Below, piece after piece: positions 16,925 to 24,729 of a stretch of DNA of 64,000 nucleotides. Location: NCBI RefSeq assembly GCF_900590885.1, contig NZ_UUON01000048.1, positions 1-64,000 on the forward strand, read 5' to 3'. Source of the DNA: Pseudomonas viridiflava (GTDB taxonomy: Bacteria > Pseudomonadota > Gammaproteobacteria > Pseudomonadales > Pseudomonadaceae). Within the stretch, counting starts at the first letter, position 1. Each line of letters opens with the position of its first letter. Made by a program: the position numbers and the translations under genes. Under the pieces are notes generated by a model. It was given only the letters and a program-made list of their open reading frames with translations, searched no databases and had not been told where the DNA came from.

Positions 16925-18174
16925 GCAGATATCTTAAATCGGCGTTTTTCAGCGCCTTGCTGGTGTGGGCCGTGGCCTTCCCGGTACTCGGGCTCAAGCT
17001 GAGCATTGTCGGCATCAACCTGGAAGTGCATGGCACCGGTCCCGTGACCCTGACCATCATTGCCCTGTGCTCGGTGCTGATGTTCCTGCGCGTGCTGTTC
17101 ACCCAGCAGGTCGGTGCCTTGTTCAAGGGCAACCGTGGCCCGCTGGTATCGCCCAAGGTCAGCCAATTCCTGACCCTGCCGCGCACCCAGCGCTACATCA
17201 TCATCGGCCTGATCGTGGCCGCGTTGATCTGGCCGTTCTTCGGCTCGCGCGGTGCAGTCGACATCGCCACCCTGATCCTGATCTACGTGTTGCTGGGCCT
17301 GGGCCTGAACATCGTGGTGGGCCTCGCCGGCCTGCTTGACCTGGGTTATGTGGGTTTCTACGCCGTGGGTGCCTACACCTACGCGCTGCTCTCGCACTAC
17401 CTGGGCTGGAGCTTCTGGATCTGCCTGCCATTGGCCGGCATGGCAGCCGCCACGTTCGGGTTCCTGCTGGGCTTCCCGGTCCTGCGTCTGCGCGGTGATT
17501 ATCTGGCGATCGTGACGCTGGGCTTCGGCGAGATCATTCGCCTGTTCCTGCGTAACCTCACCGACATCACCGGCGGCCCCAACGGCATCAGCAGCATTCC
17601 CAAGCCGACGTTCTTCGGGCTGTCGTTCGACCGCACCGCCGCCGAAGGCATGCAGACTTTCCACGAATACTTCGGGATCGCCTACAACCCGGTGAGCAAA
17701 GTGGTGTTCCTGTACCTGGTGGCCTTGCTGCTGGCACTGGCCGCCTTGTTCGTGATCAACCGCCTGCTGCGCATGCCGATCGGCCGTGCATGGGAAGCGC
17801 TGCGCGAAGATGAAATCGCCTGTCGTGCCCTGGGCCTGAACCCGACCATCATCAAGCTCTCCGCGTTCACCCTGGGCGCCGCGTTCGCCGGTTTCGCCGG
17901 CAGCTTCTTCGCCGCGCGCCAAGGCCTGGTGACCCCGGAGTCGTTCACCTTTATCGAGTCGGCGATCATTCTCGCCATCGTGGTACTGGGTGGCATGGGC
18001 TCGCAACTGGGCGTGATCCTGGCCGCGATCGTGATGATCCTGCTGCCGGAAATGATGCGTGAGTTCAGCGAATACCGCATGTTGATGTTCGGCGCCATGA
18101 TGGTGCTGATGATGATCTGGCGCCCTCAAGGCCTGCTGCCCATGCAACGTCCACACATGGAGCTGCGCAAATGA
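16921..18174 (+). CDS. braE: Branched-chain amino acid ABC transporter permease BraE (LivM-type)
   Basis: The 417-residue permease is the LivM-type partner of BraD. The extra N-terminal region of about 90 residues with two hydrophobic helices is normal for LivM. The core includes GLGLNIVVGLAGLLDLGYVGFYAVGAY, RLRGDYLAIVTLGFGEI and the cytoplasmic EAA-type loop GRAWEALREDEIACRALGLN. The length equals that recalled for P. aeruginosa BraE. It is coupled to braD and to braF by 4-base overlaps. Confidence 0.96.
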   Translation: MSRYLKSAFFSALLVWAVAFPVLGLKLSIVGINLEVHGTGPVTLTIIALCSVLMFLRVLFTQQVGALFKGNRGPLVSPKVSQFLTLPRTQRYIIIGLIVAALIWPFFGSRGAVDIATLILIYVLLGLGLNIVVGLAGLLDLGYVGFYAVGAYTYALLSHYLGWSFWICLPLAGMAAATFGFLLGFPVLRLRGDYLAIVTLGFGEIIRLFLRNLTDITGGPNGISSIPKPTFFGLSFDRTAAEGMQTFHEYFGIAYNPVSKVVFLYLVALLLALAALFVINRLLRMPIGRAWEALREDEIACRALGLNPTIIKLSAFTLGAAFAGFAGSFFAARQGLVTPESFTFIESAIILAIVVLGGMGSQLGVILAAIVMILLPEMMREFSEYRMLMFGAMMVLMMIWRPQGLLPMQRPHMELRK

Positions 18175-18938
18175 GCCGCGAGATCCTGAAAGTCGAAAAC
18201 TTGAGCATGCGCTTCGGCGGCTTGCTGGCGGTCAATGGCGTTGCCCTGACCGTGAAAGAGAAACAGGTAGTGGCGCTGATCGGCCCGAACGGCGCCGGCA
18301 AGACCACGGTGTTCAACTGCCTCACCGGCTTCTACAAGCCGGCCGGCGGCAGCATCCTGCTGGACGGCCAGCCGATCCAGGGCCTGGCCGGCCACGAAAT
18401 CGCCCGCAAGGGCGTGGTGCGCACCTTCCAGAACGTGCGGTTGTTCAAGGACATGACGGCGGTCGAAAACCTGCTGATCGCCCAGCACCGTCACTTGAAC
18501 ACCAACTTCTTCGCCGGCCTGTTCAAGACCCCCGCGTTCCGCAAAAGCGAGCGCGAGGCCATGGAATATGCGGAGTACTGGCTGGACAAGGTCAACCTGA
18601 CCGAGTTCGCCAACCGCCCCGCCGGCACCCTGGCCTATGGGCAGCAACGTCGCCTGGAAATCGCCCGCTGCATGATGACCCGCCCGCGGATCCTCATGCT
18701 CGACGAACCGGCCGCCGGCCTGAACCCCAAGGAAACCGAAGACCTCAAGGCACTGATCACGGTGCTGCGTGAGGAAAACAACGCCACGGTGCTGTTGATC
18801 GAACACGACATGAAACTGGTCATGAGCATTTCCGACCATATCGTGGTGATCAACCAGGGCACGCCGTTGGCCGACGGGACGCCGGAGCAGATCCGCGACA
18901 ATCCTGAAGTGATCAAAGCCTATTTGGGGGAAGCGTAA
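18171..18938 (+). CDS. braF: Branched-chain amino acid ABC transporter ATPase BraF (LivG-type)
   Basis: A 255-residue ABC ATPase: Walker A GPNGAGKTTVFN, signature region LAYGQQRRLEIAR (the LivG-type LAYGQQ variant of LSGGQ), Walker B ILMLDEPAAGLNPKE and switch His in LLIEHDMKLVM. It pairs with BraG to power import through BraDE. It overlaps braE by four bases. Confidence 0.96.
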   Translation: MSREILKVENLSMRFGGLLAVNGVALTVKEKQVVALIGPNGAGKTTVFNCLTGFYKPAGGSILLDGQPIQGLAGHEIARKGVVRTFQNVRLFKDMTAVENLLIAQHRHLNTNFFAGLFKTPAFRKSEREAMEYAEYWLDKVNLTEFANRPAGTLAYGQQRRLEIARCMMTRPRILMLDEPAAGLNPKETEDLKALITVLREENNATVLLIEHDMKLVMSISDHIVVINQGTPLADGTPEQIRDNPEVIKAYLGEA

Positions 18939-18939
18939 A

Positions 18940-19641
18940 ATGCTGCAATTCGAAAACGTTTCCACTTTCTACGGCAAGATCCAGGCCTTGCACGGCGTCA
19001 ACGTGGAAGTGCGCCAAGGTGAAATCGTCACGCTGATCGGTGCCAACGGCGCCGGCAAGTCGACCTTGCTGATGACCCTGTGCGGTTCGCCCCAGGCCCA
19101 CAGCGGCAGCATCCGCTACATGGGTGAGGAACTGGTGGGCCAGCAGTCGTCGCAGATCATGCGTAAGAGCATCGCGGTGGTGCCGGAAGGCCGCCGCGTG
19201 TTTGCACGCCTGACCGTCGAGGAGAACCTGGCCATGGGCGGGTTCTTCACCGACAAGGGCGACTACCAGGAGCAGATGGACAAGGTGCTGCACCTGTTCC
19301 CTCGGCTCAAGGAACGCTTCAGCCAGCGCGGCGGCACCATGTCCGGCGGCGAACAGCAAATGCTCGCCATCGGCCGCGCGCTGATGAGCAAGCCCAAGCT
19401 GTTGCTGCTGGACGAGCCTTCACTGGGCCTGGCACCGATCATCATCCAGCAGATCTTCGACATCATCGAACAGCTGCGCAAGGACGGTGTGACGGTGTTC
19501 CTGGTGGAGCAGAATGCCAACCAGGCGCTGAAGATCGCCGACCGTGCCTACGTGCTGGAAAACGGCAGGGTGGTGATGCAGGGCACGGGTGAGCAATTGC
19601 TCACCGATCCGAAGGTGCGTGAGGCGTACCTGGGCGGCTGA
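18940..19641 (+). CDS. braG: Branched-chain amino acid ABC transporter ATPase BraG (LivF-type)
   Basis: A 233-residue ABC ATPase of LivF type with Walker A GANGAGKSTLL, signature MSGGEQQMLAIGRALM, Walker B LLLLDEPSLGLAP and switch residue in FLVEQNANQALK. It starts one base after the braF stop. It is the last gene of braCDEFG; the REP palindrome with a T-run that follows probably terminates the operon. Confidence 0.96.
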   Translation: MLQFENVSTFYGKIQALHGVNVEVRQGEIVTLIGANGAGKSTLLMTLCGSPQAHSGSIRYMGEELVGQQSSQIMRKSIAVVPEGRRVFARLTVEENLAMGGFFTDKGDYQEQMDKVLHLFPRLKERFSQRGGTMSGGEQQMLAIGRALMSKPKLLLLDEPSLGLAPIIIQQIFDIIEQLRKDGVTVFLVEQNANQALKIADRAYVLENGRVVMQGTGEQLLTDPKVREAYLGG

Positions 19642-19655
19642 TACACAGCTGCTCT

Positions 19656-19693
19656 AAATGTGGGAGGGGGCAAGCCCCCTCCCACATTTTTTT
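19656..19693 (+). repeat. REP palindrome doubling as braG terminator
   Basis: A perfect palindrome with 15-base arms and CAAG loop spans 19656-19689. It is followed by an uninterrupted run of T (19687-19693), which gives it the form of an intrinsic terminator just after braG. Confidence 0.85.
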
Positions 19694-19730
19694 GGGTGAA
19701 CAGAAATATTTAGATTATTTTCGAAGCCTT

Positions 19731-19756
19731 TGTAACGAAGTTCGTCGTACCGTCTC
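19731..19756 (+). promoter_or_regulatory. Possible ECF-sigma promoter of the bufferin operon
   Basis: TGTAAC (19731-19736) and CGTCTC (19751-19756) resemble the AAC and CGTC cores of ECF-type -35 and -10 elements, 58 bases before the precursor start. The 14-base gap is shorter than the usual 15-17. The same stretch contains the dyad ACGAA-G-TTCGT, so an operator is an alternative reading. No sigma-factor gene is in the window. Confidence 0.35.
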
Positions 19757-19813
19757 TAGTGGTGTAAGCAGGCAATCAAGCCCGCTACTTCAACCCACTG
19801 CTGGAGATTCACC

Positions 19814-20110
19814 ATGACTACCAAACTGTCCGCCGCTACCCTCGTCCTGGCCCTCGGTTCGGCCCTGAGCCTGTCCGCCCTGACCACCACCGCACACGCC
19901 GCCGACGACATGCAAAAGTGCTTCGGCGTCGCTGAAGCCGGCAAGAACGACTGCGCCGCGGGCGCCGGTACTTCCTGCGCCGGCACCTCGAAAGTCAAAG
20001 ACCAGGCCAACGCCTGGAAACTGGTACCCGCCGGCACCTGCGCCAAGACCCCAAGCTCCACCTCGCCGACCGGCTTCGGCCAGGAAGCTGCCTTCACCGC
20101 CAAGTCCTGA
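19814..20110 (+). CDS. bufA1: Bufferin-type periplasmic metallophore precursor (DUF2282, BufA1-like)
   Basis: A 98-residue precursor with a long Sec signal peptide, probably cut after ALTTTAHA at residue 29, and a mature part of about 69 residues with four Cys (C36, C47, C55, C76) in the DUF2282 pattern KCFGVAEAGKNDC ... SCAGTSKV ... GTC. Members of this family are RiPPs called bufferins: the partner MNIO enzyme modifies Cys residues (thiooxazole-type heterocycles in the Caulobacter case) and the exported product binds copper in the periplasm. It is the first gene of a four-gene operon with a DUF692 enzyme, BufC partner and DoxX protein. Modification and metal choice are inferred from family context. 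Confidence 0.88.
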   Translation: MTTKLSAATLVLALGSALSLSALTTTAHAADDMQKCFGVAEAGKNDCAAGAGTSCAGTSKVKDQANAWKLVPAGTCAKTPSSTSPTGFGQEAAFTAKS

Positions 20111-20133
20111 AACCCTGCAAAACCTGAGTACTG

Positions 20134-21012
20134 ATGATGACGCTTTCACCCCAACACACGGTCTCACCGGCTCAGGTGCCCGGCCTCCCCTTGCGGGCCG
20201 GGCTGGGGCTGAAGAACGAGCACTTCATCGAAGTGCTCGAGACCTCGCCCGATATCGGTTTTTTTGAAGTCCACGCCGAAAACTACATGGTCGCCGGCGG
20301 GCCGTTTCATCATTACCTGGGGTTGATCCGCGAGCATTACCCGCTGTCGCTGCATGGCGTCGGTTTGTCCATCGGCGGCGAAGGCCCACTGAACCGTGAG
20401 CACCTCGCACGGCTGGCCGCGCTGATCGAGCGCTATCAACCCCATTCCTTTTCCGAACACCTGGCCTGGTCCAGCCACGGCCCGGTGTTCCTCAATGACC
20501 TGCTGCCCCTGGCCTACGATGCCGCCACCCTGCAACGGGTTTGCGAACACATCGACCAGGTACAAAGCACCCTCAAGCGCCCGATGCTGCTGGAGAACCC
20601 CTCCACCTACCTGCAGTTTCAGCACTCCACCCTGGACGAGACCGACTTCATCAGCCAAATCATCCGCCGCACCGGCTGTGGTTTGCTGCTGGATGTGAAC
20701 AACGTCTACGTGTCGTGCATCAACCACCAGCGCGACCCGCTGGCCTATATCGACGCCCTGCCGCTGTTTGCGGTGGGTGAGATTCATCTGGCCGGTTTTG
20801 CCGAAGACACCGACAGCCTTGGCGACCGCCTGCTGATCGACGACCACGGCGCGCCCATCGATAACGAGGTGTGGCAGCTGTACGAACAGGTGTTGACGCG
20901 CGTAGGCCCGGTGCCGACGTTGATCGAACGGGACAATCAGGTGCCAGCCTTCCGCGTGCTGCAAGCCGAGGCCCAGCAGGCGGAATGGCATCTGTCGCAG
21001 GTGCGCTCATGA
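20134..21012 (+). CDS. bufB: MNIO (DUF692) family bufferin maturase BufB
   Basis: About 292 residues, a TIM-barrel multinuclear non-heme iron oxidase of the DUF692 family. Expected segments are visible: RAGLGLKNEHF, FFEVHAENYM, LHGVGLSIGG, FSEHLAWS, LLENPSTYL, LLLDVNNVYVS, EIHLAGFAED and the C-terminal TLIERDNQVP; they carry the His/Glu/Asp/Asn ligands of the iron cluster. It should oxidise Cys residues of the DUF2282 precursor before export. ATGATG gives two start choices, 20134 and 20137. Its stop overlaps the next start (ATGA). Confidence 0.9.
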   Translation: MMTLSPQHTVSPAQVPGLPLRAGLGLKNEHFIEVLETSPDIGFFEVHAENYMVAGGPFHHYLGLIREHYPLSLHGVGLSIGGEGPLNREHLARLAALIERYQPHSFSEHLAWSSHGPVFLNDLLPLAYDAATLQRVCEHIDQVQSTLKRPMLLENPSTYLQFQHSTLDETDFISQIIRRTGCGLLLDVNNVYVSCINHQRDPLAYIDALPLFAVGEIHLAGFAEDTDSLGDRLLIDDHGAPIDNEVWQLYEQVLTRVGPVPTLIERDNQVPAFRVLQAEAQQAEWHLSQVRS

Positions 21013-21776
21013 GCCTTCAAGCAGACTTCACCAACGCCCTGCTGGCGCCGGACTCAGCCTGCCCCAAGGGGTTGTTCAGCAGCAATGGCGCCGACCCGGC
21101 CAGCCGCTTTGCGGTGTATCGCAACAATGTGCACAGCTCGCTGATCAATGCGTTGGCGGCCGCCTATCCCGTGACATTACAACTGGTGGGCGACGAATTC
21201 TTTCGCGCCATGGCCGGCGTCTATGTCCAGGACCAGCCGCCCACCAGCCCGATGATCAGTGAATATGGCAGTACATTTTCCGACTTTATCCAGGGCTTCG
21301 AACCGGCAGCGAGCGTGCCGTACCTGGCAGACATCGCCCGACTGGAACGCCTGCGTGTCCGCGCATACCACGCGGCGGACGTGCAACCGTTGGAGCCGCA
21401 TGCCGTGCTCCGGCACCTGCAAAGCCCAACCGACCTGGGGCAGTTACGCCTTCAACTGCATCCGTCCCTCGCGACGTTGAGTTCCACCTACGCCATCGTG
21501 GCAGTTTGGGCGGCGCACCAGAACGCGGCCATCTGGGATCCCTGGCACCCCGAATCCGCGCTGGTGCTGCGCCACGGGCTGGCCGTCAAGGTCTTCGCCA
21601 TCGACATCGGCTCGGTGGCGTTTATCAACAGCCTGAACCAGGGCACAGGGTTGGAAACTGCGGTAGAGCATGCCCTCGAAGCCTCGGCTGAATTCGACCT
21701 GAACCACTGCCTGAGCCTGCTGATCAGCCACGACGCCATCACCCATCTACACACAGAACAAAAGGTATCGCCATGA
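21009..21776 (+). CDS. bufC: BufC / DUF2063 putative DNA-binding-domain protein, maturase partner
   Basis: A 255-residue protein with the DUF2063 (HvfC/BufC N-terminal) domain: QADFTNALLAPD, then RFAVYRNNVHSSLINALAAAYPV and FFRAMAGVYVQDQPPTSPMISEYGS. Despite the old name 'putative DNA-binding', members act as partner proteins of DUF692 maturases, probably in precursor recognition. A C-terminal domain of about 120 residues is less conserved. The start at 21009 overlaps the bufB stop; the open frame upstream within bufB is not used. The stop overlaps the DoxX start by four bases. Confidence 0.87.
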   Translation: MSLQADFTNALLAPDSACPKGLFSSNGADPASRFAVYRNNVHSSLINALAAAYPVTLQLVGDEFFRAMAGVYVQDQPPTSPMISEYGSTFSDFIQGFEPAASVPYLADIARLERLRVRAYHAADVQPLEPHAVLRHLQSPTDLGQLRLQLHPSLATLSSTYAIVAVWAAHQNAAIWDPWHPESALVLRHGLAVKVFAIDIGSVAFINSLNQGTGLETAVEHALEASAEFDLNHCLSLLISHDAITHLHTEQKVSP

Positions 21777-22258
21777 GCACATCCCCTTCGGTCCAGATCA
21801 ACCGCGTCATCGCGCTGTTCGAGAAAATCCCCTACAGCCTGATCGCCTTTATCGCACGCTTCTCCATCGCGGCGGTGTTCTGGAAATCCGGGCAGACCAA
21901 GGTCGAAGGCTTTGCCATTGATCTCATCAACGGCACCTTCCAGCTCGGTGAACCCAAACTCGCGGCCTCGACCCTGCCGCTGTTTCGCAGCGAATACCAT
22001 GTGCCGTTGCTGTCCCCGGAAGTGGCCGCGTACATGGCCGCGTTTGCCGAACATTTCTTCCCGGTGCTGATTCTGGTGGGCTTCGCCACGCGCTTCTCGG
22101 CGCTGGCCCTGATCGGCATGACCCTGACCATTCAGTTGTTCGTCTACCCGGACGCCTACCCCACCCACGGCACCTGGATCGCATTGCTGCTGTTGCTGGT
22201 CGCGAAGGGGCCAGGCTGCCTGTCCATCGACCACCTGATCGCCCGTCGCTACCGTTAA
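21773..22258 (+). CDS. DoxX family membrane protein
   Basis: A 161-residue inner-membrane protein with about four hydrophobic segments, typical of the DoxX family (LIAFIARFSIAAVFWKSGQTKVEGF; AEHFFPVLILVGFATRFSALALIGM). It is the last gene of the bufferin operon, as in many DUF2282-DUF692-DUF2063 clusters. Its exact role is unknown; DoxX proteins are often linked to redox or thiol stress. Its stop codon shares the TTAA tetranucleotide with the convergent LysR gene. Confidence 0.88.
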   Translation: MSTSPSVQINRVIALFEKIPYSLIAFIARFSIAAVFWKSGQTKVEGFAIDLINGTFQLGEPKLAASTLPLFRSEYHVPLLSPEVAAYMAAFAEHFFPVLILVGFATRFSALALIGMTLTIQLFVYPDAYPTHGTWIALLLLLVAKGPGCLSIDHLIARRYR

Positions 22259-23163
22259 AGCCGGTCGAGCGCCTCGCCGCTGCGCTTGAACCAGCCCACC
22301 AGATAATCGGCCAGTACTTGCGTGCGGCGCGGCAGCCCACCCTGGTAAGGGTGAACCAGATACATCGGCTGGCTCCGCGTCTGATAATCGCGCAGGAGCC
22401 AGCGCAATCGGCCGTCAGCCAGTTCCGCAGGCAGTACGTAGGACGGCAGGCGAGCGATACCGGCGCCCACCAGCGCGGCCTTTTTCAACAGGTTGTAGTG
22501 GTTGGAGGCAAAGGTGCCGCTGACCCGCACGCGCAACAGTTCGTGCTGCTGGTGGTAGAGCCACTCCTCACGGCCGCTGTAGTGGCTGTTGAGCAGGCAG
22601 CGATGGGTTGCCAGGTCTGCCGGGGTCCGGGGCTCGCCGTATTGCTCCAGGTAGGCCGGGCTGGCGCAGGTCATTTCGCGCCAGGCCAGAAGCGGCTTGG
22701 CCACCAGGCGCTCATGTTCAATCGAGCCCGAGCGCACTCCCAAATCGAAGCCGTCCCGCGCCAGGTCGCGGTAGCTATTGTTCAATTCCAGCTCGATCTG
22801 CACCTGCGGGTAGTGTTTGGAAAACTCCAGCAACAAGCCGTCGAAGAAGGTTTCACCCAGGGAAACCGGAACCGTCATACGCACCGGCCCGGCCAGATCG
22901 TCCTTGAGCCGGGCCAATGCCTGACGCGCGCGATCCACCTGTACCACAAGCGCCTGGGCCTCGGGCAACAACGCCGCGCCGGCGGCGGTGAGGCTGAGTT
23001 TGCGCGTGGTGCGGTGCAGCAGCACCACCGCGTACTGTGCCTCCAACTGGCTGATGCGCTTGGACAACTGCCCCTTGCTGCAGCCCAGTTGCTCGGCCGC
23101 CACGGTAAAGCTGCCCGCTTCGATCAATACGGCAAAGGCCGCCAGGTCATCCATCTCGCTCAT
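22255..23163 (-). CDS. LysR-family transcriptional regulator
   Basis: A 302-residue LysR regulator: N-terminal winged helix with FTVAAEQLGCSKGQLSKRISQLE as helix-turn-helix, effector domain PVRMTVPVSLGETFFDGLLLEF to the end, the CrgA/AaeR-like sub-type. Start MSEMDDLAAF at 23163; the frame runs upstream to 23187 but lacks a better site. It is divergent from an SDR gene with 103 bases between, which is the classic LysR-target layout, so the SDR is its likely target. Confidence 0.88.
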   Translation of the reverse strand: MSEMDDLAAFAVLIEAGSFTVAAEQLGCSKGQLSKRISQLEAQYAVVLLHRTTRKLSLTAAGAALLPEAQALVVQVDRARQALARLKDDLAGPVRMTVPVSLGETFFDGLLLEFSKHYPQVQIELELNNSYRDLARDGFDLGVRSGSIEHERLVAKPLLAWREMTCASPAYLEQYGEPRTPADLATHRCLLNSHYSGREEWLYHQQHELLRVRVSGTFASNHYNLLKKAALVGAGIARLPSYVLPAELADGRLRWLLRDYQTRSQPMYLVHPYQGGLPRRTQVLADYLVGWFKRSGEALDRL

Positions 23164-23266
23164 GGATTGTTTCCATTTGAAAACCAAAGGTTGCCCATTA
23201 GCACGTTTATCCGCTTAAAAAGCCACTCTAGACTCAACCTTCACTTACCCCTGGAGGAACAGCACC

Positions 23267-23866
23267 ATGAAAATCCTGTTGATTGGCGCCAGCGGCACCG
23301 TCGGCTCAGCGGTCAAGGCGGAACTCGTCCAGCGTCACGAGGTGATCAGCATCGGTCGCAGCAGCGGCGACTTCCAAGTGGATATCAGCGACAGCGCCTC
23401 GATCCGCCAGCTGTTCGAACAGACCGGTAAATTCGATGCACTGGTCTGCGCAGCGGGCAATGTGAACTTCGTCGCACTGGGCGACATGAGCGACAACGAC
23501 TTCGAACTGGGCCTGCGAGACAAGCTGATGGGCCAGGTCAACCTGCTGCTGATCGGCCGCGAGTACGCCAACGACGGCGCGTCGTTCACCTTCACCAGCG
23601 GCATTCTCAACCGCGACCCGATCCGTACCGGCGCCTCCGCGGCGCTGGTCAATGGCGCGCTGGATGCGTTCGTCAAAGCCGCGGCGATCGAATTGCCGCG
23701 CGGCCTGCGCGTCAATTCGGTAAGCCCCACCGTGCTACTGGAAGCCATGGGCAGCTACGCGCCGTACTTTCGTGGCTACAAGCCAGCCCCGGGTGCCGAC
23801 GTGGCACTGGCCTACGCCAAAAGCGTGGAAGGCTTGCAGACCGGTCAGACCTTTATCGTAGGCTGA
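23267..23866 (+). CDS. Short-chain dehydrogenase/reductase
   Basis: A 199-residue SDR with the cofactor loop LLIGASGTVGSAVKAEL, a GRSSGDFQVDISD second strand whose Arg after the glycine loop favours NADP(H), the VCAAGNVNF (NAG-like) motif and C-terminal PRGLRVNSVSPTVL. The usual YxxxK catalytic pair is not obvious: the segment ASAALVNGALDAFVKAAAIEL has the Lys but no Tyr four residues before it, as in a sub-group of short SDRs of this type. AGGAGG-like site eight bases upstream. Substrate unknown; probably regulated by the divergent LysR gene. Confidence 0.85.
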   Translation: MKILLIGASGTVGSAVKAELVQRHEVISIGRSSGDFQVDISDSASIRQLFEQTGKFDALVCAAGNVNFVALGDMSDNDFELGLRDKLMGQVNLLLIGREYANDGASFTFTSGILNRDPIRTGASAALVNGALDAFVKAAAIELPRGLRVNSVSPTVLLEAMGSYAPYFRGYKPAPGADVALAYAKSVEGLQTGQTFIVG

Positions 23867-23962
23867 ATGTTTTGCCTGTAAGAATTGCCTGAAGCAGGCG
23901 CGCAGGGTTGTGATGCAGCCCCAGCCTGCGTAACGTGGCGGCACTTGTCTGGAGACCCGATA

Positions 23963-24634
23963 ATGCGCGCCGCCCGTACCCTTGCCCTATTTGCCCTGCT
24001 TCCCCTGTTCGCCGCCTGCCAGATGTTCGAAAGCGAGCCGGCCAAGCCGTCTCTCGCCGGGCTGACCCGCATGCAGGGTGAACTCACGGCCGTCGGCGGC
24101 AAGCTGCTGTTCCAACCGTGCAACGACAAACGCAACTACGTGGTCAACGACACCGGCGCCACCAGCGTCCTGCAGGAAGCCGCCTCCCTGGCCGGCCAGC
24201 AAGGTGCGTTGTTTGCCGACCTGCGTGGCAAGTTCTCCGGCGTCGCCAGCGGTACCCAGGGCAGCGTCGACGTGCAACAGCTGTACCGCGTCGAACGTGC
24301 GACCGCAGCCTGCGACGACCCGGACTTCAAGCGCATGATCCTGCGGGCCAACGGCCACAAGCCGACCTGGGTGATGAACGTCACCGCCAAGGGCATGGTG
24401 CTGGAGCGCGAAGGCCAGCCGCCCTTGGCAGTGCCGTACGTGGAAGAACAGATGGGCGACGGCCGCTTCAACCTGATGACCGAAGCCAACAACCAACACA
24501 TTGAACTGTGGGTAGCCCCGCAACGTTGCATCGACAGCGCCAGCGGCAGCCTGCAGCACATGACCGCCGAGCTGCGCGTCAACGGCCAGGTACAGCGCGG
24601 TTGCGCGTCATTCGGCGGCTCGCGCGACGATTGA
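23963..24634 (+). CDS. Lipoprotein, COG3650-like
   Basis: A 223-residue protein with a type II signal peptide (MRAARTLALFALLPLFAAC, lipobox LFAAC, lipidated Cys19). The mature part has two similar halves: one around LAGLTRMQGELTAVGGKLLFQPCNDKRNY and one around YVEEQMGDGRFNLMTEANNQ ... RCIDSASGSL; paired Cys in each suggest disulfides. This resembles the COG3650/NlpE-like membrane lipoprotein group of unknown function. Start at 23963 with GGAG nine bases upstream. It stands between the SDR and the oxidoreductase genes. Confidence 0.8.
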   Translation: MRAARTLALFALLPLFAACQMFESEPAKPSLAGLTRMQGELTAVGGKLLFQPCNDKRNYVVNDTGATSVLQEAASLAGQQGALFADLRGKFSGVASGTQGSVDVQQLYRVERATAACDDPDFKRMILRANGHKPTWVMNVTAKGMVLEREGQPPLAVPYVEEQMGDGRFNLMTEANNQHIELWVAPQRCIDSASGSLQHMTAELRVNGQVQRGCASFGGSRDD

Positions 24635-24670
24635 TTGGTTTTAACATGACGGGAAACCACGGTTGGGGCT

Positions 24671-24676
24671 TATAAT
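24671..24676 (+). promoter_or_regulatory. -10 element of the FAD oxidoreductase gene
   Basis: A perfect TATAAT lies 54 bases before the start codon at 24730. No good -35 is visible at the matching distance, so it may depend on an activator. Confidence 0.45.
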
Positions 24677-24729
24677 CGCCGGTTTGCAAAACAGCCGGCC
24701 TCTTTGCCCGCCGCCTACCGGATCCCGTC

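Noticed and set aside
16459..18156. Long minus-strand frame opposite braD/braE
   Set aside because: Gln/His-rich antisense artefact without domain features.
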